From positions 105,537-169,536 of the forward strand of contig NZ_FOEN01000004.1 in assembly GCF_900110675.1 (NCBI RefSeq): DNA of 64,000 bases. Direction: 5' to 3'. Position numbers and translations under genes: made by a program. The notes under the pieces were generated by a model that saw only the letters and a program-made list of their open reading frames with translations, was not told the origin of the DNA and did not search any database. This document shows, piece after piece, positions 14,995 to 23,621 of the stretch; the first letter of the stretch is position 1; every line of letters starts with the position of its first letter. Origin of the DNA: Ignavigranum ruoffiae (GTDB taxonomy: Bacteria > Bacillota > Bacilli > Lactobacillales > Aerococcaceae).

Positions 14995-16932
14995 ATGGAA
15001 AGTCTTCAAAATCAACGATATATAGTGGATGATTTCGGGAGCATGCCAGATATCAAGACGCTATTAGAAAAAGCCTTGCCCAATTTACAAGCAGGGATTG
15101 AACATCTTTTAGCCCAAGACAAATCAGTCGTCAATGAAAATGCGAACAAGGATAGTCGGGTCTTCAATACGCAACGAGATTTGATGGCGGGTGTGCTCGC
15201 AAAGTCGATCGGTTTAGCCCTATTACCCGAAGCGGTAGCTCAAGCCCACCAAGCTGGTGATTTGCATATTCATGATTTAGATTATCAACCTTATGCACCG
15301 ATGACGAATTGTAGTTTGATTGATTTTAAGACGATGTTTGAGCAAGGTTTCACCATCGGTAACGCTCAAGTAGAACCTCCTCGCTCGATTAATACGGCAA
15401 CTGCTCAGATGGCTCAAATTATTGCCAATGTGGCTTCAAGTCAATATGGCGGGACTACAGCGAATCGAGTAGACGAATTGTTGGCTCCTTATGCTCAAAT
15501 GAACTATGACAAACATTTAACCAGGGCGCAAAAATGGCTGACTGATCCTGACCAACAAGAAGCCTTTGCTAAAGAAGCCACCCAGAAAGATATTTATGAT
15601 GCGATGCAAAGTTTGGAATATGAAATCAACACGCTTTATACGTCGCAAGGACAGACTCCATTTACCACCTTAGGGTTTGGCTTAGGAACTTCTTGGATTG
15701 AACGGGAGATCCAACGAGCGATCTTAAAGATTCGAATTGAAGGCCTAGGCAAAGAAAAAAGAACAGCGATCTTTCCTAAGTTAGTTTTTACGCTCAAAGA
15801 AGGCACTAACTTGCATCCTAAGGATCCCAACTATGATATCAAGTGTTTGGCTTTGGAGTGTGCGACTAAACGGATGTATCCTGATGTCTTAATGTACGAC
15901 AAAATTGTTGAATTGACCGGTTCATTTAAAGCACCCATGGGTTGTCGATCATTCCTACAGGGTTGGCGGAATGAAGAGGGTCTTGAAGTCAATGAAGGCC
16001 GGATGAATTTGGGCGTAGTCACGCTCAATTTACCTCGCATTGCTTTAGAATCCCAGGGTCATTTGGATCAATTTTGGCAAACTTTGTCAGCTCGTTTGAC
16101 GTTGGCAGAAGAAGCACTATTGTATCGGATTCACCGTGTTCTGCAAGCTCAACCAGAGAATGCGCCAATCATCTATCAATTTGGGGCTTTTGGCCATTAT
16201 CTGAAGAAAGATGATTCGGTGAAACAACTCTTTGATCACCGAAGGGCGACGGTCTCTTTAGGATACATCGGTTTGTATGAAGTGGCTACCGTATTTTATG
16301 GGCCTGATTGGGAAAGTAACGCCGAAGCCAAGGCATTTACCCTAGAAATTATGCGCCGACTTAAAGAAAAAGTTGATCAATGGAGTCAACAATATGATTA
16401 TCATTTTTCAATTTATGGAACTCCTTCAGAGAGTTTGACCGATCGTTTCTGTCGGTTAGACCGTCAACGTTTTGGCGAAGTGGCTCATATTACCGACAAA
16501 GGCTATTATACGAATTCTTTCCATTATGATGTGCGTAAGCAACCGACCCCATTTGAGAAGATTTCTTTCGAACAAGCTTATCCATACTATAGCAGTGGTG
16601 GCTTCATTCATTACTGTGAGTACCCGAATTTAGAACAGAATCCACGGGCCTTAGAGGCGGTCTGGGATTATGCCTATGACCGCATTGGCTATCTCGGTAC
16701 TAACACGCCGATTGATTATTGTTATGAATGTGGATTTAAAGGGGATTTCAATCCCACAGAGTTTGGTTTTGAATGTCCGCACTGTCATAATCGTAATCCC
16801 GAGACTTGTGATGTGGTCAAACGGACCTGTGGTTATCTAGGCAATCCTCAACTCAGACCGATGGTGAAGGGCCGTCACCGTGAGATTACCGCCCGCAAGA
16901 AGCATCTGGGAGTGACAAGCCATGGCCTATAA
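14995..16932 (+). CDS. nrdD: Anaerobic (class III) ribonucleoside-triphosphate reductase, short form
   Basis: The oxygen-sensitive catalytic subunit that reduces ribonucleotides to deoxyribonucleotides. At 645 residues it is shorter than the 700-750 residues of typical bacterial NrdD. It begins directly in the catalytic region and lacks the N-terminal ATP-cone that gives overall activity control by ATP/dATP. The C-terminus has the Zn site Cys576, 579, 594 and 597 (CYEC, CPHC) and the glycyl radical motif RTCGYLG with Gly613. PMGCRSFLQ carries an active-site Cys. It overlaps nrdG by 11 bases. AGGAGG precedes the ATG, with NrdR boxes upstream, so no longer start is possible. Confidence 0.93.
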   Translation: MESLQNQRYIVDDFGSMPDIKTLLEKALPNLQAGIEHLLAQDKSVVNENANKDSRVFNTQRDLMAGVLAKSIGLALLPEAVAQAHQAGDLHIHDLDYQPYAPMTNCSLIDFKTMFEQGFTIGNAQVEPPRSINTATAQMAQIIANVASSQYGGTTANRVDELLAPYAQMNYDKHLTRAQKWLTDPDQQEAFAKEATQKDIYDAMQSLEYEINTLYTSQGQTPFTTLGFGLGTSWIEREIQRAILKIRIEGLGKEKRTAIFPKLVFTLKEGTNLHPKDPNYDIKCLALECATKRMYPDVLMYDKIVELTGSFKAPMGCRSFLQGWRNEEGLEVNEGRMNLGVVTLNLPRIALESQGHLDQFWQTLSARLTLAEEALLYRIHRVLQAQPENAPIIYQFGAFGHYLKKDDSVKQLFDHRRATVSLGYIGLYEVATVFYGPDWESNAEAKAFTLEIMRRLKEKVDQWSQQYDYHFSIYGTPSESLTDRFCRLDRQRFGEVAHITDKGYYTNSFHYDVRKQPTPFEKISFEQAYPYYSSGGFIHYCEYPNLEQNPRALEAVWDYAYDRIGYLGTNTPIDYCYECGFKGDFNPTEFGFECPHCHNRNPETCDVVKRTCGYLGNPQLRPMVKGRHREITARKKHLGVTSHGL

Positions 16933-17521
16933 AGATCCCCAAACCGGGCTGCTATACCCACAACCTCAAGAATGGTTAGCTAAAGACTGGTCGCAAGGCA
17001 AGGTGGCTGATTACAAAGCCTACAACTTTGTCGATGGCGAAGGTGTCCGTTGTTCTTTATATGTGGCTGGCTGTCTGTTTGCTTGTCCCTTCTGTTATAA
17101 TCGGAAAATTCAAAATTTTAATCAAGGAATCCCCTATGATGAAGCTTTGGAAGCGCAGATTTTAGCAGATTTAGCGGCTCCATATTGTCAGGGCTTGACT
17201 CTATTAGGCGGGGAACCCATGTTAAATACCGGTATTCTTTTACAACTTTGTCAGAAGTTGCGCCAACGATTTGGTGGAGATAAAGATATCTGGGCTTGGA
17301 CCGGCTATACTTGGGAAGAGTTGATGAAGGAAAGTCCCGATAAATTGGCTCTCCTCGATTATATTGATGTTCTGGTGGATGGTCGCTATGAACATGGCCT
17401 GCGCGACTTGCGTCTACGTTTTCGCGGATCGGCTAACCAGCGAATTATTAATGTCAAAGAAAGTCTCAAACGGAATCAAGTTATCTTATGGCAGGATTCA
17501 CTTAAGAAGCGTTCTGAATAA
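16922..17521 (+). CDS. nrdG: Anaerobic ribonucleotide reductase activating protein (radical SAM)
   Basis: A 199-residue radical SAM activase that makes the glycyl radical on NrdD. The CX3CX2C cluster motif reads CLFACPFC (about residues 51-58) and GGEP follows as the SAM-binding element (LLGGEPML). It overlaps the end of nrdD by 11 bases, so translation is coupled. A terminator at 17641-17686 ends the operon. Confidence 0.93.
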   Translation: MAYKDPQTGLLYPQPQEWLAKDWSQGKVADYKAYNFVDGEGVRCSLYVAGCLFACPFCYNRKIQNFNQGIPYDEALEAQILADLAAPYCQGLTLLGGEPMLNTGILLQLCQKLRQRFGGDKDIWAWTGYTWEELMKESPDKLALLDYIDVLVDGRYEHGLRDLRLRFRGSANQRIINVKESLKRNQVILWQDSLKKRSE

Positions 17522-17640
17522 AAAGATGACAGAGAGGATATCTTCTTTTTTAAAGAGAGGCCGTTAATTCCCAAAATTATACATTTACTTTTAAATCAGC
17601 TAGATCAGCTTTGAATGATTTGATAAGCAACTTAAATTCT

Positions 17641-17686
17641 TAGGTACTAGTTTAGTCTTATGTGACAAACTAGTGCCTATTTTTTG
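17641..17686 (+). terminator. Intrinsic terminator after nrdDG
   Basis: Arms 17641-17653 and 17667-17679 (TAGGTACTAGTTT with AAACTAGTGCCTA) followed by TTTTTT. The rest of the 390-base gap (17522-17911) holds a small CTCCC/GGGAG hairpin near 17728-17754 and the promoter region of the next gene. Confidence 0.85.
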
Positions 17687-17862
17687 TCTATCTTTAGCAA
17701 TGTTTGCTTGAAAAATTAAAGTAAATCTCCCGCTGAGAATTATAGGGAGAAAACGATTAAACTTCTAAATTTATTTTCTGAAAATCATGATGAAAAGATT
17801 TTTATTAAATCATCCTTAGTATTTTCTTATCTAATTTTTATGTTTCAATGAAAACATAGTGT

Positions 17863-17890
17863 TATAATGTTATTATAAAGCGCTTACACT
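17863..17890 (+). promoter_or_regulatory. Promoter and cre-like site of the C69 dipeptidase
   Basis: TATAAT at 17863-17868, then a cre-like palindrome at 17873-17890 centred on AAAGCGCTT and ending ACA. It lies across the probable transcription start, a position from which CcpA would repress. Confidence 0.5.
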
Positions 17891-17911
17891 ATATTATGGG
17901 GAGGAAAAAAG

Positions 17912-19543
17912 ATGAGAAAATTTTTATCACGTTTAGGATTGGTTTTCGCTGCGGGAGTGATGTTAGCTCAGCCAGTGGCTGCCTGTACCGGAGTTTATGT
18001 GGGTAAGGATTTAACGGAAGACGGTTCAGTAATCTTTGGACGGACTGAAGACTTAGAACAACATCATAATAAGACATTTATTGTAGTTGAAGCTAAGCAG
18101 AATGAAGAAGGCGCCAAATTAGTTGACGAATATACTAAATTCGAATACGAACTACCAGCAGAATCTTATAAATATTTCGCAGTTCCAGATACTACACCTG
18201 AATGGGGCTTGTATTATGAAGCTGGCTATAATGAACATGGGGTAGCCATGGATGCAACTACAACCACTTATACTAATGAAGAAGTATTAGCGGTTGACCC
18301 ACTTGTTGAAAATGGTATTTCAGAAAGTATCATGACCACAATTGTTTTAGGTCAAGCTAAGACAGCTCGTGAAGGAATTGAATTATTAGCTTCAATCGTT
18401 GATGAGAAAGGTTCAGCAGAAGGTAATGGTTTAATTATTGCTGACCAAAATGAAACTTGGTATATGGAAATCTTATCAGGTCACCAATATGCAGCGATGA
18501 AATTGCCAGATGATATGTATGCAGTCTTCCCTAATTCATTCTTCCTTGAAGGGGTAGATGTGGAAGATACAGACAATGTGATTGCCTCAGCTGATTTGAA
18601 AGCTACTGCAGAAGAAGCCGGAACCCTTGTTGAAGAAGATGGAATGATTCGGGTCGCAGACTCATATGCTGCTGAAATTGATCCAGGATCTATTTCTCGT
18701 TATTGGTCAGGTGTGAAGACTTTAGATCCAGATGCTGAAGTGAGCATGGATGATACTGAATTCCCATTCTTACATAGCACTGACAAGAAAATCACTTTAG
18801 AAGACGTGATGAATCTTCAACGTAACCGTTTAGAAGGTACTGATTATATTCCAGCTGATAATGTTGCTTCAGCAACCGGTGGCGAAATGGAAGAAACTGA
18901 AGCTGAAGGCGAAAGCGAAGCAGCCGAAGAAAAAACTGAACCTAGTGAAGCAGAAGAAACAGTTGCAGAAGAAACTGAGGCTGAAGGTGAAAGCGAAGTT
19001 GCTGAAGAAGAATCTGCGGCTGAAGAAGAAACCGAAGCGGAAGAAGCAGCTGAAGAAGAAACTGAAGTTGAAATGCCAGAAAATGCAAAATATCCAATTG
19101 GTAACAAAAACACCATGGAAGCTCATATCTTCCAAATTTATGAAGATATGCCAGCTGAAGTGCCAGGAGTGATGTGGTTAGCTATTGGTTCACCAACCGT
19201 TTCTCCTTATTTACCATTCTTTGGTAATATCACTGAAACTATCCCAGCTTACCAAGTAGAAAGCAATGAATATGATTCAGAATCATTCTACTGGGCTGTA
19301 GATAGTATCCTAACAGCAATGCTAGCCGATGAAAGTAATTTGAAAGATGAAATTCGTGAAAAAGTACTAGCGATTGAGAAAGTTGCGATGGATCAATTCG
19401 AAGAAGTTCGTCAAGAATTAATTAAGAAATATGGAGAAGATCCAGCAGCCGCTGCTGAATGGATTACTGAACAAACTAAGAAATTCTCTCAAGATGCCTT
19501 TGATCAAATCAAAACGATTGAAAGTGACTATGTGACTGAATAA
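17912..19543 (+). CDS. Secreted C69-family dipeptidase with acidic low-complexity insert
   Basis: A 543-residue protein with a signal peptide (RKFLSRLGLVFAAGVMLAQPVAA) ending directly before Cys25. In family C69 (PepD-like) this Cys becomes the N-terminal nucleophile after the leader is removed, and the following TGVYVGKDLTEDGSVIFGRTED segment is the family signature. The protein would cleave dipeptides outside the cell. Residues about 323-390 are an extremely Glu/Ala-rich stretch that includes a duplicated EETEAEGESE unit; family members of about 470 residues lack it. VAAC also fits a lipobox, which would compete with catalytic use of the Cys. GGGGAGG precedes the ATG. Confidence 0.82.
   Translation: MRKFLSRLGLVFAAGVMLAQPVAACTGVYVGKDLTEDGSVIFGRTEDLEQHHNKTFIVVEAKQNEEGAKLVDEYTKFEYELPAESYKYFAVPDTTPEWGLYYEAGYNEHGVAMDATTTTYTNEEVLAVDPLVENGISESIMTTIVLGQAKTAREGIELLASIVDEKGSAEGNGLIIADQNETWYMEILSGHQYAAMKLPDDMYAVFPNSFFLEGVDVEDTDNVIASADLKATAEEAGTLVEEDGMIRVADSYAAEIDPGSISRYWSGVKTLDPDAEVSMDDTEFPFLHSTDKKITLEDVMNLQRNRLEGTDYIPADNVASATGGEMEETEAEGESEAAEEKTEPSEAEETVAEETEAEGESEVAEEESAAEEETEAEEAAEEETEVEMPENAKYPIGNKNTMEAHIFQIYEDMPAEVPGVMWLAIGSPTVSPYLPFFGNITETIPAYQVESNEYDSESFYWAVDSILTAMLADESNLKDEIREKVLAIEKVAMDQFEEVRQELIKKYGEDPAAAAEWITEQTKKFSQDAFDQIKTIESDYVTE
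18880..19080 (+). repeat. Glu-rich coding repeat inside the C69 dipeptidase
   Basis: GAA-rich imperfect repeats. The unit coding EETEAEGESE appears twice (from about 18892 and 18976), followed by EEETEAEE-like variants. The codons are almost only GAA/GCA/GCT/ACT, so slipped-strand length change between strains is likely. Confidence 0.7.
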
Positions 19544-19616
19544 TTTCTATTTTAAGAAAATCTATTCGAATGTTATTTGTGGTTTTCTTCGTTGAATTGA
19601 ATAGCTAATATTCCGA

Positions 19617-19645
19617 AACCGCCGGTCAAAGAGTTGCTTTGATCG
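19617..19645 (+). terminator. Intrinsic terminator
   Basis: AACCGCCGGTCAAAG pairs with CTTTGATCGACGGTT around an AGTTG loop, followed by TTTTTG. It ends the dipeptidase transcript. Confidence 0.85.
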
Positions 19646-19796
19646 ACGGTTTTTGCTTTTAGATTCATTTATTTTTCAATCGGTTTTTGATCAAGCTTCA
19701 ACATTTTGAAATACAAAGTCAAGAGTTTGTCGATCAACAAGCCCATATTTTAGTCCTTTTGAGAGGGCTTTCATTAAATCGGGAAATCCAAATGTT

Positions 19797-19825
19797 TTTA
19801 CAGGCTTGTGAATCTTCGTTACAAT
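19797..19825 (+). promoter_or_regulatory. Promoter of the baeRF-like gene
   Basis: TTTACA (19797-19802), 17-base spacer, TACAAT (19820-19825), about 35 bases before the ATG. A close match to the housekeeping consensus. Confidence 0.65.
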
Positions 19826-19860
19826 GAAAGAACAATCTAATATTCGAAAGGAGCTTGATG

Positions 19861-20973
19861 ATGGAACGATTATATGCTTTTCCAACAGAAGAACTAGAAC
19901 AAGATGGACCTTATCTGACAATCAATCTCTGCATTGATCAAGATGATCAGTCTCAAGAGGCATTGAGGATTCAGTTAGAGAATGCATCCAAGCAAGCTAA
20001 GAAACTTATCGAAGAAGATTTATCAGAGCCTAGCCTGGCAGAACCCATCCTAGCCCAATTAAAAGGCTTAGCCGCTGATTACAAAGCTTTGCCACAACAA
20101 GCCAGAGACTTGGTGTTTTATATTCATGCTTCAGGAATTTACTATTATCATCTTTTTGAACGGGTTCCTGCTTTTGAATTTGTAGCTGACTACCCAGCAT
20201 TGAGTCCTGTCTTGATTAATAATCAATTGCATAATCATTTCCACTTGCTAAAATTGAGTCGCGGCAAGATTAAGTTATATGAGGTCTACGGGGACCAACT
20301 TCAACCTGTCACGTTAGAGGGGAAGGATATTCCTGAAACGATGGCTGAAGCCGTAGGGACTGATTATGATCCAGCCAATATTACGCCACCATCTACCCCA
20401 GCCTCACATGCCTTTCATGGCCATTCAGATACCAGTGATGAACGGGATAAAGACCGAGAATTTTATTTCAAATTGGTCGATGATTATATATATCAACAAT
20501 ATTCAAAGAAATATAAGCTACCCTTGGTCTTATTGGCCTTAGAAGAGAATGAAGTCGTCTTTAGAAAATTATCTAAGAATCAATATTTAGAAGATCAAGC
20601 GATTCATTCAGGTAATAATTTTACCGACCAACAAGTTGAAAATATTGTTAAAGAAAGTCTGCGAGCGCAGAAAGAACAAGAGCTAACCAACTTGAAACAA
20701 CGTTTCCAAGAGACTTCTCCTGAATTTAAGGTTAAAGATAGTCTCGATAGTCTGGCTCAATTAGCTATTGCCGGACGAATCGAAGAATTAATTTTGGCCA
20801 AAGAATATATGCCACAAGGCGATTTTGACCCGACAGGTCAATACAATGAAGCTGGGAAAGGGTATCGTCAACAATTAATTCATCAAGTACTCAAGACCCA
20901 AGGCAAGGTTTATCTCTTAGACCAAGATCTATTGGGAGATGAATTCAAAATAGCCGCTCGTTTGCGTTACTGA
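19861..20973 (+). CDS. Bacterial eRF1-like (baeRF) family protein, probable
   Basis: A 370-residue soluble protein with no signal peptide. The order of elements recalls the baeRF families: an N-terminal domain of about 125 residues, a central block HLLKLSRGKIKLYEVYGDQL, the motif ASHAFHGHSDTSDERDKDREFYFKLVDDYI, PLVLLALEENEVVFRKLS, and a C-terminal GRIEELILAKEYMPQGDFD with VYLLDQDLL. These proteins resemble archaeo-eukaryotic release factor 1 and are suspected to act on ribosomes; their function is not settled. The start at 19861 (or the ATG just before) suits the AAAGGAG site; an in-frame TTG overlaps it. Monocistronic between promoter and terminator. Confidence 0.6.
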   Translation: MERLYAFPTEELEQDGPYLTINLCIDQDDQSQEALRIQLENASKQAKKLIEEDLSEPSLAEPILAQLKGLAADYKALPQQARDLVFYIHASGIYYYHLFERVPAFEFVADYPALSPVLINNQLHNHFHLLKLSRGKIKLYEVYGDQLQPVTLEGKDIPETMAEAVGTDYDPANITPPSTPASHAFHGHSDTSDERDKDREFYFKLVDDYIYQQYSKKYKLPLVLLALEENEVVFRKLSKNQYLEDQAIHSGNNFTDQQVENIVKESLRAQKEQELTNLKQRFQETSPEFKVKDSLDSLAQLAIAGRIEELILAKEYMPQGDFDPTGQYNEAGKGYRQQLIHQVLKTQGKVYLLDQDLLGDEFKIAARLRY

Positions 20974-21023
20974 TGGACGAGCGATGAAGCCAACAAGTTA
21001 TAAAATAAATTAATTTAGCCGAC

Positions 21024-21085
21024 AATCACTGTCTTACTTTTGAACATCAAGAAATGTTCAAGCTAAGGCAGTGATTTGTTTTTTG
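21024..21085 (+). terminator. Long intrinsic terminator
   Basis: Extended stem: AATCACTGTCTTA and TGAACAT on the left pair with ATGTTCA and TAAGGCAGTGATT on the right, followed by a T-rich tract (21077-21085). Confidence 0.88.
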
Positions 21086-21140
21086 TTGGCAAGGGCTGTG
21101 ATAAGATAAGTTTAATGGTTAGAGAGGAGTGACCGTACTT

Positions 21141-21833
21141 ATGCGAATATACATTGTCGAAGATGATCCGGTAATCCAAGAACGTTTAGAAGAAGCACTA
21201 AAGAAATGGCATTATCAGGTAGAAGTGAGCCAAGATTTCAATAATATCTTAGCTGAAGTTCAAAGCTTCGATCCTCATTTAATTCTTTTGGATATTGTCT
21301 TGCCCGTCTTTAATGGTTATTACTGGTGTGAAGAAATTCGAAAAACATCGAACATCCCGATTATTTTTATTTCATCCCGGGCAGAAAAGATGGATATTGT
21401 GATGGCCGTACAGATGGGGGCAGATGACTATATAACCAAACCCTTCGATTTAGAGATTGTGATTGCTAAGATTCAAGCTTTGTTGCGTCGGACTTATGAT
21501 TTTGGGCCCGATCATGGCTATTTGACCTGGCAAGCTCTAAGCTTGATTCCCGACCAAGCCTTACTTCGTTATGCTGATCAGGAGCTGGTCTTAAGTCGAA
21601 CGGAATTGATGATTATGGAGGCGCTGTTTGTGGGTCAGGGAGCTTTTGTCAGTCGCAATAAAATTATTGAGAAGTGCTGGCAGAGTGATGATTATATTGA
21701 CGATAATACCCTCTCTGTCAATATGACGCGATTAAGAAAGAAATTGACGTCGATTGGTTTAGACCAATTAATTCTCACCAAAAAAGGCTTAGGCTATGGA
21801 TTAAATTCAGAAAGCGGGCAAATCAATGGCTAA
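21141..21833 (+). CDS. Response regulator, OmpR family, BceR-like
   Basis: A 230-residue regulator. The receiver domain is at 1-115, with acidic pocket E7-D8-D9, phospho-acceptor Asp51 (ILLDIVLP) and ITKPFD Lys. The C-terminal winged-helix domain (about 130-225) has the TRLRKKL recognition segment. Within BceRS systems the kinase is activated by its ABC partner, and the regulator induces the transporter. Start: an in-frame GTG lies 12 bases upstream, but the GAGGAG site suits the ATG at 21141. It overlaps the kinase gene by 8 bases. Confidence 0.88.
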   Translation: MRIYIVEDDPVIQERLEEALKKWHYQVEVSQDFNNILAEVQSFDPHLILLDIVLPVFNGYYWCEEIRKTSNIPIIFISSRAEKMDIVMAVQMGADDYITKPFDLEIVIAKIQALLRRTYDFGPDHGYLTWQALSLIPDQALLRYADQELVLSRTELMIMEALFVGQGAFVSRNKIIEKCWQSDDYIDDNTLSVNMTRLRKKLTSIGLDQLILTKKGLGYGLNSESGQING

Positions 21834-22740
21834 TTGGCAAAAATTTCTAAAAAGTAAAAGACAGTGGTGGGGAAGTTTTGCTTTGTTTCATCTCACTTTC
21901 CTGTTAGTCTCACTCTTGCTGTATCAAAATCTGTTGCTATTTATTTATGTGCTAGTCCTTAATAGCTTTCTGAGTCTAGTCTACTTAGTCTTGGCCTATC
22001 CTTATTATCAAGAGCAGCTATCCACTCAAAAACAAATGCATCAACTGAAAAAAGAACATCGAAACTTGCAAGATCAATGGTATCAATTTAAGTCCGATTT
22101 AAGTTCTTACTTCTTAATTTGGATTCATCAAATTAAAACGCCGATTACTGCGGTCATGTTATTAGCTGCTGAAGAAGAACCCAGCCGCCAAACCCTCAAC
22201 GATATTCGCATCCAAACTTTACGGATTGATAATTATACTCAGACAGCCTTAAATTACCTTAAGTTATTGGATGAAGAAGTGGCTTTGGATTTGACGGACA
22301 TTGATTTAGATCAAGTGCTTCGTAAGATTATTAAATATTATGCGCCTTTATTTATTGAGGCTCAGATCCATTTGAACTTTAGTCCCAGCCAGGCAATCGT
22401 GGTAACTGATGGACAATGGTTAACGATTCTGCTAGAGCAATTAATTGATAATGCTGTCAAGTATAGTCCGCAGGGACAGATAGACATCTATTATCAGACT
22501 GAGGAGCGGGCTTTAGTTATTCAAGATAGTGGTCGTGGAATTCACCCCCACGACCTGCCTTTGATTTTCTCCAAAGGATATGCTGGGATGAATGGACGTT
22601 TAAATAAGAAATCGACCGGTGTTGGCCTTTACATTGTCCAGGTAATTGCTCAAAGACTGCAATTGGAGATTAAAGTTGAATCTAAATTGAAGCAAGGCAG
22701 CAAATTTTTAATCTATTTTCCTAAGAATTCTATCGGCTAA
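21826..22740 (+). CDS. Intramembrane-sensing histidine kinase, BceS-like
   Basis: A 304-residue kinase with two N-terminal transmembrane helices (about 17-33 and 37-59) joined by only a few residues and no extracellular sensor domain, which defines the BceS/intramembrane-sensing group. His101 lies in WIHQIKTPITA. The ATPase domain has DNAVKYSP (N box), QDSGRGI (G1) and STGVGLYIV (G2). It shares an 8-base overlap with the regulator and is followed 119 bases on by the ABC genes it would sense through. Confidence 0.9.
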   Translation: MANWQKFLKSKRQWWGSFALFHLTFLLVSLLLYQNLLLFIYVLVLNSFLSLVYLVLAYPYYQEQLSTQKQMHQLKKEHRNLQDQWYQFKSDLSSYFLIWIHQIKTPITAVMLLAAEEEPSRQTLNDIRIQTLRIDNYTQTALNYLKLLDEEVALDLTDIDLDQVLRKIIKYYAPLFIEAQIHLNFSPSQAIVVTDGQWLTILLEQLIDNAVKYSPQGQIDIYYQTEERALVIQDSGRGIHPHDLPLIFSKGYAGMNGRLNKKSTGVGLYIVQVIAQRLQLEIKVESKLKQGSKFLIYFPKNSIG

Positions 22741-22785
22741 GATTTCTATAATAGCTAATCTTTCAATAATGTAAGATTCTAAGTC

Positions 22786-22798
22786 AAAGTGTCACTTT
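22786..22798 (+). promoter_or_regulatory. Candidate BceR-type operator
   Basis: Perfect 6-bp inverted repeat around one base, AAAGTG-T-CACTTT, 62 bases before the ABC ATPase start and just downstream of the kinase gene. Its position fits control of the transporter by the adjacent regulator; the exact box used here is inferred. Confidence 0.45.
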
Positions 22799-22859
22799 AG
22801 ATAAAGGCAAGCGGTGGTTGGATCCGTTAAGATAGGATTATCAGAAAAGGAGTGAGACG

Positions 22860-23621
22860 ATGACTTTATTAGAAGTAAATCATTTAAAGAAAGTTTATGG
22901 CGATCAACACTCAGTTCAAACCGAAGCACTTTCTAAAGTTAGTTTTACCGTCAATCAAGGCGAGTTTGTGGCTATTATGGGCGAATCTGGTTCTGGCAAA
23001 TCAACCTTATTGAATATTATTGCCAGCTTGGATCACGCTACCGCAGGCTCGGTTATTCTTAACGGGCGGAATCTAAGTAAGATTAAAGCCAAAGATTTAG
23101 CTCGTTTCCGTCGGGAAGAATTAGGTTTTGTCTTTCAACAGTTTAATCTGTTAAATAGCTTTAGTAATCGGGATAATGTTTTGTTGCCTTTAGTTTTGTC
23201 GGGGGTCAATCAAAGTGAAATGAATCAGCAGCTGATGTCACTGGTGAATCTGTTAGGTTTAGCCGATATCTTAGATAAATATCCCTATCAAATTTCTGGC
23301 GGTCAACAACAAAGGGTGGCGATTGCTCGGGCCATGATTAGTCAACCTTCATTGCTTCTGGCGGATGAACCGACCGGCGCTCTAGACTCCAAATCGAGTC
23401 AAGTTATTTTAGATTTATTTAGCCAATTGCAAAAAGCGGGGCAGACGATCTTAATGGTAACCCATTCTTTAACCGCCGCTGCTTATGCAGACCGGGTATT
23501 ATTTATTAAAGATGGGATTGTCTATAACGAGATTTACAAGGGTGGCGAGAGTCAGCGTCAGTTCTTTAATCGCATTAATCAGTCACTCGAAGTTATAAGT
23601 GCAGGTGAAGCTCATGAGTAG
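22860..23621 (+). CDS. ABC transporter ATP-binding protein, BceA-like
   Basis: A 253-residue ATPase of the MacB/BceA type. Walker A is GESGSGKST, the Q-loop segment FVFQQFNLL, the signature ISGGQQQRVAIARA and Walker B LLLADEPTGALD. With the following permease it forms a BceAB-type exporter/target-protection complex against bacitracin, lantibiotics or similar peptides. The permease start overlaps its end by 8 bases. AAGGAG is the ribosome site. Confidence 0.9.
   Translation: MTLLEVNHLKKVYGDQHSVQTEALSKVSFTVNQGEFVAIMGESGSGKSTLLNIIASLDHATAGSVILNGRNLSKIKAKDLARFRREELGFVFQQFNLLNSFSNRDNVLLPLVLSGVNQSEMNQQLMSLVNLLGLADILDKYPYQISGGQQQRVAIARAMISQPSLLLADEPTGALDSKSSQVILDLFSQLQKAGQTILMVTHSLTAAAYADRVLFIKDGIVYNEIYKGGESQRQFFNRINQSLEVISAGEAHE

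Noticed and set aside
17728..17754. CTCCC/GGGAG hairpin in the gap before the dipeptidase, as a terminator
   Set aside because: There is no T-tract and the loop is long; the terminator at 17641-17686 already serves nrdG.
18861..19172. 103-codon Lys-rich frame and a long Ser/Ala minus-strand frame
   Set aside because: Both are alternate-frame readings of the GAA/GCA-rich repeat in the C69 dipeptidase.
19691..19921. 76-codon minus-strand frame upstream of the baeRF-like gene
   Set aside because: It overlaps a strong plus-strand promoter and the start of the real gene.
23599..23613. GTG start five codons upstream for the BceB-like permease
   Set aside because: The AGGTGA site lies downstream of that GTG and serves the ATG at 23614.
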